Shown: piece by piece, positions 56,443 to 64,000 of the stretch
How the letters are laid out: every line of letters starts with the position of its first letter
How positions within the stretch are numbered: the stretch's first letter is position 1
Made by a program: the position numbers and the translations under genes
Notes under the pieces: generated by a model
The model's database searches: none
Told to the model about the DNA's origin: nothing
The model's input: the letters and a program-made list of their open reading frames with translations, nothing else
Assembly: GCF_013868135.1 (NCBI RefSeq)
Contig: NZ_JACEMU010000004.1
Location: forward strand, 1,240,001-1,304,000
Source: Paracoccus sp. S1E-3
Lineage (GTDB): Bacteria > Pseudomonadota > Alphaproteobacteria > Rhodobacterales > Rhodobacteraceae
Length of the DNA: 64,000 bases
Direction of reading: 5' to 3'

Positions 56443-57257
56443 CCGGGGCAAAGGCACCTGCCGATACGGTTCGGCTGCCGAAGGGGCTTGAAGTTCTCCG
56501 GAAGATCGCCGTTGAAATTACCGCCTCGCCGAGCGCCTGGAAACATCGTCTGCGGACCAAGAGACGTTGATCTTCTCAGACACATGGCTGGACCTCCGGA
56601 GGTCGTTCACCCGGCGCACAATTGTGACGGTGCCGGCGTGTCATATCCGGCAGACACGCCCCAACATGGCCTCGATGAGAGCATCTCTGCTGTATTGAAC
56701 GCTCTGCCAGTCGGTTTGCCCAAGGTGATCGCGGCCAGGCGGGGCGTTGTCCTCAAGCGAAGTGGATGGGCCTTTGCGGTCGTGCGCGGCCTAGATGCAA
56801 AGCAGAGCGCGAGCTGCCCCGCCGGAACGCGGACCGGCTGGGGCCGACCGCTACCTGCGCACGGCACTCAACGCGGCATCTATCGAATCGCACCTTTTCT
56901 GGCCACGATCTCGGGTTCTCTCCCGTTTTCCGTTTGCCAGGGTGACGATGACTCCGGCTTGGTTCAGACATCTGTCTGATGACCCGCCAAGTCCTCCCCT
57001 CACCGAACGTCCAGCCCGGACGATTGCGACAACTTGCGCTTCAGCGCTGACCCGCAGCGGGCCTTACAGTCCAAAACCGTGACCAATTCTGTTCGCGGCA
57101 TCCATACCAAATGCCGTTTGGGCGCCTGATGGGCGCGACCAGCATCAGGTCCCCAAAGCTTTTCCTGACATGTCAGCCGCCGACCCATGCCAGCCGGGAT
57201 GCCTTGCTTCTGCGCACCTCGCTGCGGCCCGAGACGCGGGCCATCTGACCCGAGCGT
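56443..57257. other. 815-bp region without a recognisable gene
   Basis: Lies between comM and the gshB stop. Open frames of 60-160 codons exist on both strands, but none shows a known domain, a good ribosome site or consistent protein-like composition. The sequence seems less GC-rich and more irregular than its neighbours, which suggests decayed DNA (for example an old insertion). I found no complete transposase or terminal repeat. Confidence 0.5.
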
Positions 57258-58211
57258 TTAACCCACCCGTTCAGTGATCCTGCGCTCGATCGCGTCCCAG
57301 ATCGCCGCCGCGCCGTTCACGCCGTCAAAACGCTCCAGCTCCTGCAGGCCCGTAGGCGAGGTCACATTGATTTCCGTCAACCAGCCATCGATCACGTCGA
57401 TCCCGGTGAACAGCAGCCCCTTTTCGCGCAGACTCGGTCCGATCGCCGCGCATATCTCACGCTCGCGTTCCGTCAACTCTGTCTTTTCGGGTCGTCCCCC
57501 GACATGCATGTTCGAACGCGCCTCACCCAGGGCAGGCACCCGATTGATCGCACCAATCGGTTCGCCATCGACAAGAATGATCCGCTTGTCGCCGTTCTGA
57601 ACCGCTGGAAGATAGCGCTGCGCAATAACCGGCTCCCGATTGATCCCTGCAAATTGCTCCATCAGCGAGGACAGGTTCGGATCGTCCGGCCGCAGATGGA
57701 AGACGCCCGCCCCACCATTGCCGTAAAGCGGCTTGATGATGATATCGCCATGCGCATCGCGGAAGGCGCGAATTTCGGCCAGGTCACGGGTGATCAGCGT
57801 CTCCGGCGTCAGGTCGGGGAAGTCGAGCACCATCAGCTTTTCGGGACTGTTGCGCACCCAGAAGGGGTCGTTCACGACCAGCGTATCGCCCCGGACGCGG
57901 TCCAGCAGATGCGTCGAGGTGACATAGCCCATATCAAAAGGCGGATCCTGACGCAGCCAGACCACGTCAAACTCGCGCAGATCCACGGTCGCCCAATCCC
58001 CGAAATCGACGTGATTGCCCGCCTCGCGCCGCAGCGTGATCGGGCGCCCCTTCGCATACACACGCCCCGCCCGATAGGTCAGCCTGTCCACGGTGTACTG
58101 AAACAGCCGATGCCCCCGCGCCTCGGCCTCAAGTCCGATCCGGAAAGTGCTGTCTGCGTTGATGGCCACATTTTCAATCGGGTCCATCTGCAAGGCGACA
58201 TAAAGGCTCAT
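57258..58211 (-). CDS. gshB: Glutathione synthetase
   Basis: A 317-residue ATP-grasp enzyme joining gamma-glutamylcysteine and glycine. [21 protein letters not shown] is the usual start; [45 protein letters not shown] (ATP loop), [21 protein letters not shown] and [20 protein letters not shown] are conserved. It implies glutathione is a main thiol here. yraN lies 62 bp upstream on the same strand. Confidence 0.96.
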   Translation of the reverse strand: MSLYVALQMDPIENVAINADSTFRIGLEAEARGHRLFQYTVDRLTYRAGRVYAKGRPITLRREAGNHVDFGDWATVDLREFDVVWLRQDPPFDMGYVTSTHLLDRVRGDTLVVNDPFWVRNSPEKLMVLDFPDLTPETLITRDLAEIRAFRDAHGDIIIKPLYGNGGAGVFHLRPDDPNLSSLMEQFAGINREPVIAQRYLPAVQNGDKRIILVDGEPIGAINRVPALGEARSNMHVGGRPEKTELTEREREICAAIGPSLREKGLLFTGIDVIDGWLTEINVTSPTGLQELERFDGVNGAAAIWDAIERRITERVG

Positions 58212-58273
58212 GGCGGCATCCTCTGCTTTGCCGCGTTGTGAGACGTTCTGCGCCGCAGATCAAGCCGTTACGA

Positions 58274-58711
58274 TCATTGTTCCCAGAAGGCGTTTTCGAT
58301 GATCTCGATCCGGCCATATTGATCGACCAAAGCCGCATCCAGGCGCATGTCGGTCAATTGCCCGGACGGCAGCGTCCCGCAAAATTCGCAGGCGGCGCGA
58401 CAGATCCGATCGATCTGCCGACGAGACAGCCGTTCGGCAGCGCGCGAAAAATCCTTCGACGCCTTCACTTCGACAAAAATATACTGATCGCCCTTGCGCA
58501 GGATCATGTCGACTTCACCCGCCTTTCCCCGCCAGCGGGTTTCGACCAATGTGTATCCTGCGCGCTGATAATGATCGGCGACCGAAGCCTCGGCCAGGAG
58601 GCCGGCGTGATAGGCGGTCTTTCCACGGATCTGACGCGGGGTGGCAGGTGACGGCTGCGGCAGGATGACCGGCGTGACGGCGACGCGATCAAAGTCGAAA
58701 CAAAGCTGCAC
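58274..58711 (-). CDS. yraN: YraN family (UPF0102) protein
   Basis: A 145-residue protein with a GTG start that overlaps the rsmI stop by 1 bp (TAGTG). The core ETRWRGKAGEVDMILRKG and YIFVEVKAS is the E-x-D...E-x-K restriction-endonuclease-like metal motif of UPF0102. AGLLAEASVADHYQRAGYTL is the preceding helix. Molecular role is not established; the fold suggests a nuclease-like activity. The rsmI-yraN linkage is conserved, as in E. coli yraL-yraM-yraN. Confidence 0.9.
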   Translation of the reverse strand: MQLCFDFDRVAVTPVILPQPSPATPRQIRGKTAYHAGLLAEASVADHYQRAGYTLVETRWRGKAGEVDMILRKGDQYIFVEVKASKDFSRAAERLSRRQIDRICRAACEFCGTLPSGQLTDMRLDAALVDQYGRIEIIENAFWEQ

Positions 58712-59604
58712 TATCGATCCTTTCCCAGCGACAGGGCCATTTGATAGGCATCCCGCCGCGCAATTCCGAACTGGTCCGCGACCACGGCAGCCGCATCGCG
58801 CACCGACATTTCCTCCAGCAACGCCAAAAGCGCCGCTTCGACATCGCCCGCATCAGCCGCCTGCGCAGCGGGGCGATCCAGCAGCAGGACAACTTCGCCC
58901 TTCACACCCCCATCAGGAATGTGGGCGGCAATTTCAGCTGGCGTGCCGCGCATGACTTCTTCGAACTTCTTGGTCAGTTCCCTGCACAGAACAGTAAGAC
59001 GATTCGGGTCAATCTCGCACAAAATTCCCAATGTTTGCTTAACGCGCCGGGGGCTTTCGAAGATGATGGCGGTGGCATCCGTGGCGGCCACCTCGGCCAG
59101 CCATGTGCGTCTTGCACCCATCGCCTGCGGCGCGAATCCGGCGAACAGGAAGCGGTCGCTGGGAAGCCCCGCCACCGTCAGCGCCGCCAGCGCGGCCGAG
59201 GCGCCCGGAACCGCATGGACCTTGCCCCCCGCGGCGACCGTTTCGCGTGCCAGCCGAAAGCCGGGATCGGCCACGAGCGGCGTTCCCGCATCCGAGCAAT
59301 AGGCGACCGATTTGTCGGCGCCCAACGCCTCGATCAGCGTTACGCCCTGCCGGTCTTCGTTGTGATCGTGATAGGCGACGATTCGCCGGCCACGCAGGGG
59401 CACACCATGGATATCCATCAAGTGCCGCAGCGTACGCGTGTCTTCCGCGGCCAGCACATCGGCCGTATTCAGCACATCCAGCGCGCGCAGGGTGATGTCG
59501 CGCGCGGTTCCTATGGGCGTCGCCACCAGATACAGGCCCGGATCGAGCCTGGGCGCCTCGATCCGGGCAGGCAGCGGTCGGGGGACATCGGTTTGGTCGG
59601 TCAC
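58711..59604 (-). CDS. rsmI: 16S rRNA 2'-O-ribose C1402 methyltransferase
   Basis: About 297 residues from a GTG at 59604. Tetrapyrrole-methylase fold: GLYLVATPIGTARDITLRAL near the N-terminus, AEDTRTLRHLM, YHDHNEDRQ, SDAGTPLVADPGFRL and FESPRRVKQTL are RsmI blocks. It methylates C1402 in the decoding centre. No ATG fits the conserved N-terminus, so GTG is the probable start. An inverted repeat lies in the 99-bp divergent gap to lpoA. Confidence 0.93.
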   Translation of the reverse strand: MTDQTDVPRPLPARIEAPRLDPGLYLVATPIGTARDITLRALDVLNTADVLAAEDTRTLRHLMDIHGVPLRGRRIVAYHDHNEDRQGVTLIEALGADKSVAYCSDAGTPLVADPGFRLARETVAAGGKVHAVPGASAALAALTVAGLPSDRFLFAGFAPQAMGARRTWLAEVAATDATAIIFESPRRVKQTLGILCEIDPNRLTVLCRELTKKFEEVMRGTPAEIAAHIPDGGVKGEVVLLLDRPAAQAADAGDVEAALLALLEEMSVRDAAAVVADQFGIARRDAYQMALSLGKDR

Positions 59605-59624
59605 GTCAGGCTCGCTTAGAAGTG

Positions 59625-59647
59625 ACCCCGCGTTGCCAAGGCGGGGT
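59625..59647. promoter_or_regulatory. Perfect 7-bp inverted repeat between rsmI and lpoA
   Basis: ACCCCGC (59625-59631) and GCGGGGT (59641-59647) are exact complements with a 9-bp spacer. It lies in the short divergent region and could be an operator or leader hairpin. Its role is unknown. Confidence 0.4.
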
Positions 59648-59703
59648 GTTGTGAATAGGCTGCGGCGCAAAGCCACACCACCTGACAATAGGGAATCATT
59701 CTG

Positions 59704-60894
59704 ATGTTCACCATTGCCAAGCGAATCACGCGCCGGGCCACCCTGGCCGGCATCGTGGCTGCGGGCCTTGCGGTCGCCGCCTGCCAGCCGACGAGTCTTG
59801 GCCGGTCCGGCCCCGCGATCGGACCCCAGATCGATCCCAGTCGGCCCGTGCAGGTGGCCCTGCTGGTCCCCGGCGGCACCGGCAATGCCGATCTCGACTG
59901 GCTGGGCCGGTCGCTCGCGAACTCGGCGCGGATGGCGGCAGCGGATGCGCGTGGCGCCCGCATCGACCTGCGCGTCTATACCACCACCCCGGCCGAGGCC
60001 TCCGCCGTCGAAGCCGCCGAAAAGGCCGCCGCCGAAGGGGCGAAAATCATTCTCGGCCCGCTTTTCGCCGATTCCGCCAATGCCGTCGGCAATGCGATGA
60101 AGGACAACAACCTCAACGTGCTGTCCTTCTCGAACAACGCGGAAATCGCGGGCGGCAACGTATACGTGCTGGGCAACACCTTCCAGAACGTTGCCGACCG
60201 GCTGGTTCGCTATGGCGTCAAGCAGGGGCTGCGCCGCTTCCTGATGGTCTATGAAAACGACCCCGCCGGCCAGATCGGCGCCAGCGCGATCGAAACCGCC
60301 ATCGCCCAGAACCGCGCCACCCTGACCGGCAAGCAGCAGCACGCGCTGTCGCAGGACGGCATCGACGCGATCATCCCGGCCGTCAGCGAGGCCGCCAAAT
60401 CGGGCCGCATCGACGCCATCTTCATGACCGCCAATCAGCAGGCTGTTCTGCCCTATCTGACTGACAAGCTGAACGCGGCGGGCGTCACCTCGGCCCAGAC
60501 GCAGTTCATGGGGCTGACCCGCTGGGACATTCCCGCCGCGCGGCTGTCCCTGCCGGGCGTTCAGGGCGGCTGGTTCGCCCTGCCCGACACCACGCTGCAG
60601 GCGGATTTCATGAACCGCTACCGCGCCGCTTACGGCGAGGCGCCCCACGACCTCGGCTCGCTGGGCTATGACGGCGTCGCGGCGATCGCGGCGCTCGTCG
60701 GCTCGGGCAACAAGAACGCCGTCAACACCGTGGGGCTGACCCGTCCGGCCGGCTTCACCGGCATCAATGGTGTCTTCCGCCTGCGCCCGAACGGCACCAA
60801 CGAGCGCGGCATGTCGATCGCCACGATCAACGGCGGCAAGGTGGTCATCATCGACCCGGCACCGCGCAGCTTCGGCGGCGGCTTCGGGTTCTGA
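59704..60894 (+). CDS. LpoA-like penicillin-binding protein activator lipoprotein
   Basis: A 396-residue lipoprotein: signal MFTIAKRITRRATLAGIVAA ends at VAACQPTS with a lipobox (VAAC). The mature part has a periplasmic-binding-protein fold: VQVALLVPGGTGNADLDWLG, KIILGPLFADSANAVGNAMK and LGSLGYDGVAAIAALV. In gamma-proteobacteria LpoA activates PBP1A; alphaproteobacterial members lack the N-terminal TPR part, as here. Divergent from rsmI and followed 1 bp later by glnD. Confidence 0.88.
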   Translation: MFTIAKRITRRATLAGIVAAGLAVAACQPTSLGRSGPAIGPQIDPSRPVQVALLVPGGTGNADLDWLGRSLANSARMAAADARGARIDLRVYTTTPAEASAVEAAEKAAAEGAKIILGPLFADSANAVGNAMKDNNLNVLSFSNNAEIAGGNVYVLGNTFQNVADRLVRYGVKQGLRRFLMVYENDPAGQIGASAIETAIAQNRATLTGKQQHALSQDGIDAIIPAVSEAAKSGRIDAIFMTANQQAVLPYLTDKLNAAGVTSAQTQFMGLTRWDIPAARLSLPGVQGGWFALPDTTLQADFMNRYRAAYGEAPHDLGSLGYDGVAAIAALVGSGNKNAVNTVGLTRPAGFTGINGVFRLRPNGTNERGMSIATINGGKVVIIDPAPRSFGGGFGF

Positions 60895-60895
60895 C

Positions 60896-63673
60896 TTGAG
60901 CGCCGACGAGACCCTGCCCCAAAGCGCCCCGGCATTGCCCGGGGCGCATTCCATCTTCGACCCCGCGACCTTCCTGCCGGAACTGGACGCACGGCTGCGT
61001 GCCGCCCCGGACGCCCGCGCGATCCGGGCCGAAACGGTCGCCACGCTGCAAGCGGCACGCAGCGCGGCCATGGAGGACATCATTGCAGGCTTTTCCAGCC
61101 ATCCCCGCGCCGCCCGCGAAACCGTGCGCGCCATCGCCAGCCTGACCGACGCCACCGTCATCACCATCCACCATGTCGCGACGACCCATCTGCACCCCCG
61201 CCGCTCGCCGACCGAGGCCGAGCAGCTGGCCGTTCTCGCCGTTGGCGGCTATGGCCGGGCGGAAATGGCCCCGCAATCCGATGTCGACCTGCTGTTCCTG
61301 ACCCCCTACAAGACCTCGGCCTGGGCGGAAAGCGTCGTCGAATCGATGCTGTATATGCTGTGGGACCTGAAGCTGAAGGTGGGTCACGCCACCCGCAGCA
61401 TCGATGATTGCCTGCGGCTGGCGGCGCAGGACATGACCATCCGCACCTCGCTGGTTGAACATCGCCCCGTCACCGGCCAGGTCACCCTGGCCGAGACCCT
61501 GCGCGACCGCCTGTGGGGCGAGCTGTTCGACCGCACCGTTCCCGAATTCATCGAGGCCAAGCTGGCCGAGCGTGACGGCCGCCACAGCCGTCAGGGCGGC
61601 CAGCGTTACGTCCTCGAACCCAATGTCAAGGAAGGCAAGGGGGGGCTGCGCGACCTGCAGACGCTCTACTGGATCGCCAAATACATCCATCGGGTCGAGC
61701 GCGCGGCGCAGCTGGTCGACCTGGGCTTCTTCTCGCGCGAGGAACATCTGGCATTCTGGCAGGCCGAGGATTTCCTTTGGGCGGTCCGCTGTCATCTGCA
61801 CCTGATAGCCGGGCGGCCTGTCGACGTGCTCAGCTTCGACATGCAGGTCGAGGTGGCGAAGCGCATGGGCTATTACGACCGGCCAGGACGACGCGCGGTG
61901 GAACTGTTCATGCAGGATTATTTCCGCCATGCCACCCGCGTGGGCGACCTGACCCGCGTCTTCCTGACCGCACTGGAAAGCCGCCACGTTTTCCAGCAGC
62001 CGCTGCTGGAACGGATCTTCCGCCGCCGCAAGAAGATGCGCCCCGGTTTCGCCGAAAACGCCGGGCGGCTGACTTTCGCCGACCCCGATACGGCGCTGAA
62101 GGACCCGCTGAACATCCTGCGCCTCTATGAGGAAGCGCTGCGCACCGGCGTCCTTATCCACCCCGAGGCGATGCGGCTGGTCGCATCGAACCTCGATCTG
62201 ATCGACGATGACATGCGCGAAAACCCCGAAGCGGTGCGCATCTTCCTCGACCTGCTGCTGAAACACGGCAATCCGGAACGCGCGCTGCGCCGCATGAACG
62301 AGCTGGGTGTTCTGGGCGCATTCATCCCCGAGTTCGAACCCATCGTCGCGATGATGCAGTTCAATGTCTACCACCACTACACGGTGGACGAGCACACCAT
62401 TCAATGCATCGTCGCCCTGTCAGAGATCGAGCAGGGCCACGAGGTCGAGGACCTGCCCATCGCCAGCCGCATCATGGCCGGCGACATCAACCGTAGGGTG
62501 CTGTATCTGGCCGTGCTGATGCATGACATCGGCAAGGGCCGCCCCGAGGATCACGCCATCATCGGCGCCCAGATCGCCCGGCGGGTGACCACCCGGCTTG
62601 GCTTCTCGGCGGACGAGGTCGAAACGGTGGAATGGCTGGTGCGGAATCACCTTGTCATGTCGGACGTGGCGCAGAAGCGTGACATCTCGGACCCACGCAC
62701 GATCCGCGACTTCGCCAAGGCGGTGAAGTCACGCCGCAGGCTCGATCTGCTGCTGGTGTTGACGGTCTGCGACATTCGCGGCGTCGGGCCGGGGACGTGG
62801 AACAACTGGAAGGCGGTGCTGCTGCGCCAGCTTTACGAGCAGACCGCCACCGTGCTCGACAGCGGCATGGAGGCGCTGAACCGCGATCAGCGCCGCGACG
62901 AGGCCAAGCGCGCCCTGCGTCATCTGCTGGTCGCGCAGGGCTGGGAGGCCAAGGCGATCCGGGCCGAGACCTCGCGTCATTACGCCAATTACTGGCAGGG
63001 CCTGCCGACCGAGACGCAGGCCGTCTTTGCCCGCCTGCTGAACGGTATTTCCGATAACGAGATCCGCATCGACCTGCATCCCGATGCCGACCGCGACGCC
63101 ACCCGCGCCGCCTTTGTGCTGGCCGATCATCCCGGCATCTTCTCGCGGCTGGCAGGCGCATTGGCGCTGGTGGGGGCCAATGTGGTCGATGCGCGCACCT
63201 ATACCTCCAAGGACGGCTATGCCACGGCGGTGTTCTGGGTGCAGGATTCCGAAGGTCATCCCTATGACGCCGAACGCCTGCCGCGCCTGACCAAGATGAT
63301 CGACCGGACGCTGAAGGGCGAGGTGGTGGCCCGCGACGCCTTCGCCGACAAGGACCAGATGAAGAAGCGCGACCGCGCCTTCAAATTCCCGACGCATATC
63401 ACCTTCGACAATGACGGCTCCGAAATCTACACCATCGTCGAGGTGGACACCCGCGACCGTCCCGGTCTGCTTTACGATCTGACCCGGACACTGGCGGCCA
63501 ATCACATCCAGATCGCCAGCGCCGTGATCGCCACCTACGGCGCGCAGGTGGTCGATAGCTTTTACGTCAAGGACGCCTTCGGGCTGAAGCTGCACCAGCC
63601 AGCCCGTCGCGAGACCCTTGAGAAGAAACTGCGTCAGGCGATCCGCGAAGGCGCCGAGCGGGCAGGAGCATAA
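60896..63673 (+). CDS. glnD: Bifunctional uridylyltransferase/uridylyl-removing enzyme GlnD
   Basis: Senses glutamine and modifies PII proteins. It has 925 residues. An N-terminal nucleotidyltransferase (GGYGRAEMAPQSDVDLLFL near residue 116) precedes a GlnD-specific helical part, an HD domain (LMHDIGKGRPEDHAIIG, near residue 540) and two C-terminal ACT domains (LADHPGIFSRLAGALALVGA; VDTRDRPGLLYDLTRTLAAN). The start is a TTG at 60896 directly after the lpoA stop, since no ATG fits the N-terminus SADETLPQSAP. murJ follows after 2 bp. Confidence 0.95.
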   Translation: MSADETLPQSAPALPGAHSIFDPATFLPELDARLRAAPDARAIRAETVATLQAARSAAMEDIIAGFSSHPRAARETVRAIASLTDATVITIHHVATTHLHPRRSPTEAEQLAVLAVGGYGRAEMAPQSDVDLLFLTPYKTSAWAESVVESMLYMLWDLKLKVGHATRSIDDCLRLAAQDMTIRTSLVEHRPVTGQVTLAETLRDRLWGELFDRTVPEFIEAKLAERDGRHSRQGGQRYVLEPNVKEGKGGLRDLQTLYWIAKYIHRVERAAQLVDLGFFSREEHLAFWQAEDFLWAVRCHLHLIAGRPVDVLSFDMQVEVAKRMGYYDRPGRRAVELFMQDYFRHATRVGDLTRVFLTALESRHVFQQPLLERIFRRRKKMRPGFAENAGRLTFADPDTALKDPLNILRLYEEALRTGVLIHPEAMRLVASNLDLIDDDMRENPEAVRIFLDLLLKHGNPERALRRMNELGVLGAFIPEFEPIVAMMQFNVYHHYTVDEHTIQCIVALSEIEQGHEVEDLPIASRIMAGDINRRVLYLAVLMHDIGKGRPEDHAIIGAQIARRVTTRLGFSADEVETVEWLVRNHLVMSDVAQKRDISDPRTIRDFAKAVKSRRRLDLLLVLTVCDIRGVGPGTWNNWKAVLLRQLYEQTATVLDSGMEALNRDQRRDEAKRALRHLLVAQGWEAKAIRAETSRHYANYWQGLPTETQAVFARLLNGISDNEIRIDLHPDADRDATRAAFVLADHPGIFSRLAGALALVGANVVDARTYTSKDGYATAVFWVQDSEGHPYDAERLPRLTKMIDRTLKGEVVARDAFADKDQMKKRDRAFKFPTHITFDNDGSEIYTIVEVDTRDRPGLLYDLTRTLAANHIQIASAVIATYGAQVVDSFYVKDAFGLKLHQPARRETLEKKLRQAIREGAERAGA

Positions 63674-63675
63674 GC

Positions 63676-64000
63676 ATGAAGAAATCCATGGTGGCCGGGT
63701 TCATCTCGGTCGGATTGTGGACGTTTTTGTCCCGCATCACCGGTTTTGTCCGCGACATCCTGATGGCCGCCTGGCTCGGCACCGGCCCGGTTGCCGAAGC
63801 GTTTCTGGTGGCCCTTTCGCTGCCCAATATGTTCCGCCGCTTCTTCGCGGAAGGTGCCTTCAACACCGCTTTCGTCCCGATGTTTTCCAAAAAGCTGGAA
63901 GGCGGCGATGACCCGCAGGGCTTTGCCGAGGACGCCTTCGCCGGGCTCAGCTTCGTGCTGCTGGTCTTTACCGCGCTCGGCATGATCCTGATGCCGGGCC
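63676..64000 (+). CDS. murJ: Lipid II flippase MurJ, N-terminal part (cut by window end)
   Basis: About 108 residues are visible. It starts MKKSMVAGFISVGLWTFLSR, then ITGFVRDILMAAWLGTGPVAEAF, FLVALSLPNMFRRFFAEGAF and NTAFVPMFSKKLEGGDDPQG. These are the conserved MVF/MurJ N-terminal helices, including the ARG-rich FRRFFAEG box. It transports lipid II across the inner membrane for wall synthesis. The glnD-murJ order is common in alphaproteobacteria. The rest of the gene lies beyond 64000. Confidence 0.95.
   Translation, partial: MKKSMVAGFISVGLWTFLSRITGFVRDILMAAWLGTGPVAEAFLVALSLPNMFRRFFAEGAFNTAFVPMFSKKLEGGDDPQGFAEDAFAGLSFVLLVFTALGMILMPG

Noticed and set aside
56488..56979. 163-codon open frame in the comM-gshB gap
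   Set aside because: No domain, odd composition, no ribosome site; other frames in the same stretch look equally random.
58711..61167. 818-codon open frame joining rsmI with sequence opposite lpoA and glnD
   Set aside because: Only the last 297 codons are RsmI; the rest mirrors genes on the other strand.

Overview
The window is high-GC chromosomal DNA with very dense gene packing. It most likely comes from an alphaproteobacterium of the Rhodobacterales/Paracoccaceae, close to Paracoccus. Pointers are the NDUFA12-type complex I accessory subunit, the class II-like EPSP synthase, two short-chain-acyl (ScfR/RamB/PrpR type) regulators, the cvpA-purF and rsmI/lpoA/yraN neighbourhoods, a dispersed hairpin element around a GGGATATTT core, and protein wording typical of that family. 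The genus is an inference; no rRNA is present to settle it. I see no prophage, complete insertion sequence, CRISPR array or plasmid gene.

Layout. 1-8.5 kb: aspS (3' part missing), small membrane proteins, a GH25 lipoprotein, a D-lactate dehydrogenase-like flavoprotein divergent from a ClC chloride channel, and lolC-lolD for lipoprotein export. 8.6-15 kb: radA, cvpA, purF, then on the other strand zapA with a coiled-coil partner gene, and a BCCT osmolyte transporter. 15-19.5 kb: histidine genes hisB-hisH-(VOC) and hisA-(61-residue membrane protein)-hisF-hisE. 19.7-28.2 kb: accB-accC-aat, a reverse operon for NDUFA12, MlaD and DUF2155, then aroA-tauE-dusA and a lytic transglycosylase.

28.3-40.6 kb is the metabolic centre. 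A methylcitrate-cycle operon (thioesterase-prpD-prpC-prpB) is divergent from one ScfR-type regulator, and a glyoxylate-shunt operon (aceB-aceA) is divergent from a second regulator of the same family. queH, a carboxymuconolactone-decarboxylase-like gene and a small conserved-looking gene lie between them. Together these modules would route acetyl-CoA and propionyl-CoA into C4 intermediates. Both intergenic regions carry repeated short motifs that look like operators, and the 3' end of aceA is followed by a diverged 47-bp tandem duplication of its own end.

40.7-44.5 kb: an Mla-type phospholipid transport operon (permease, ATPase, MCE protein, lipoprotein). 44.7 kb: tRNA-Arg(CCG). 44.9-54.8 kb: Fe-S cluster assembly genes (sufS, two membrane proteins, sufD, sufC, then FkbM methyltransferase, DUF486, YbjQ, sufB, a second cysteine desulfurase) continuing upstream into coaBC. 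54.9-64 kb: comM, an 815-bp stretch without a recognisable gene, gshB, yraN-rsmI, and divergently lpoA-glnD-murJ (murJ cut by the window end).

Most of the window is housekeeping. The parts that merit a second look are the paired ScfR modules with their repeat-rich promoters, the aceA 3' tandem repeat, the genes embedded in the suf cluster, the MlaE start without a standard initiation codon, and several perfect palindromes in divergent promoters. I did not find a clearly new multi-gene defence or mobile system.
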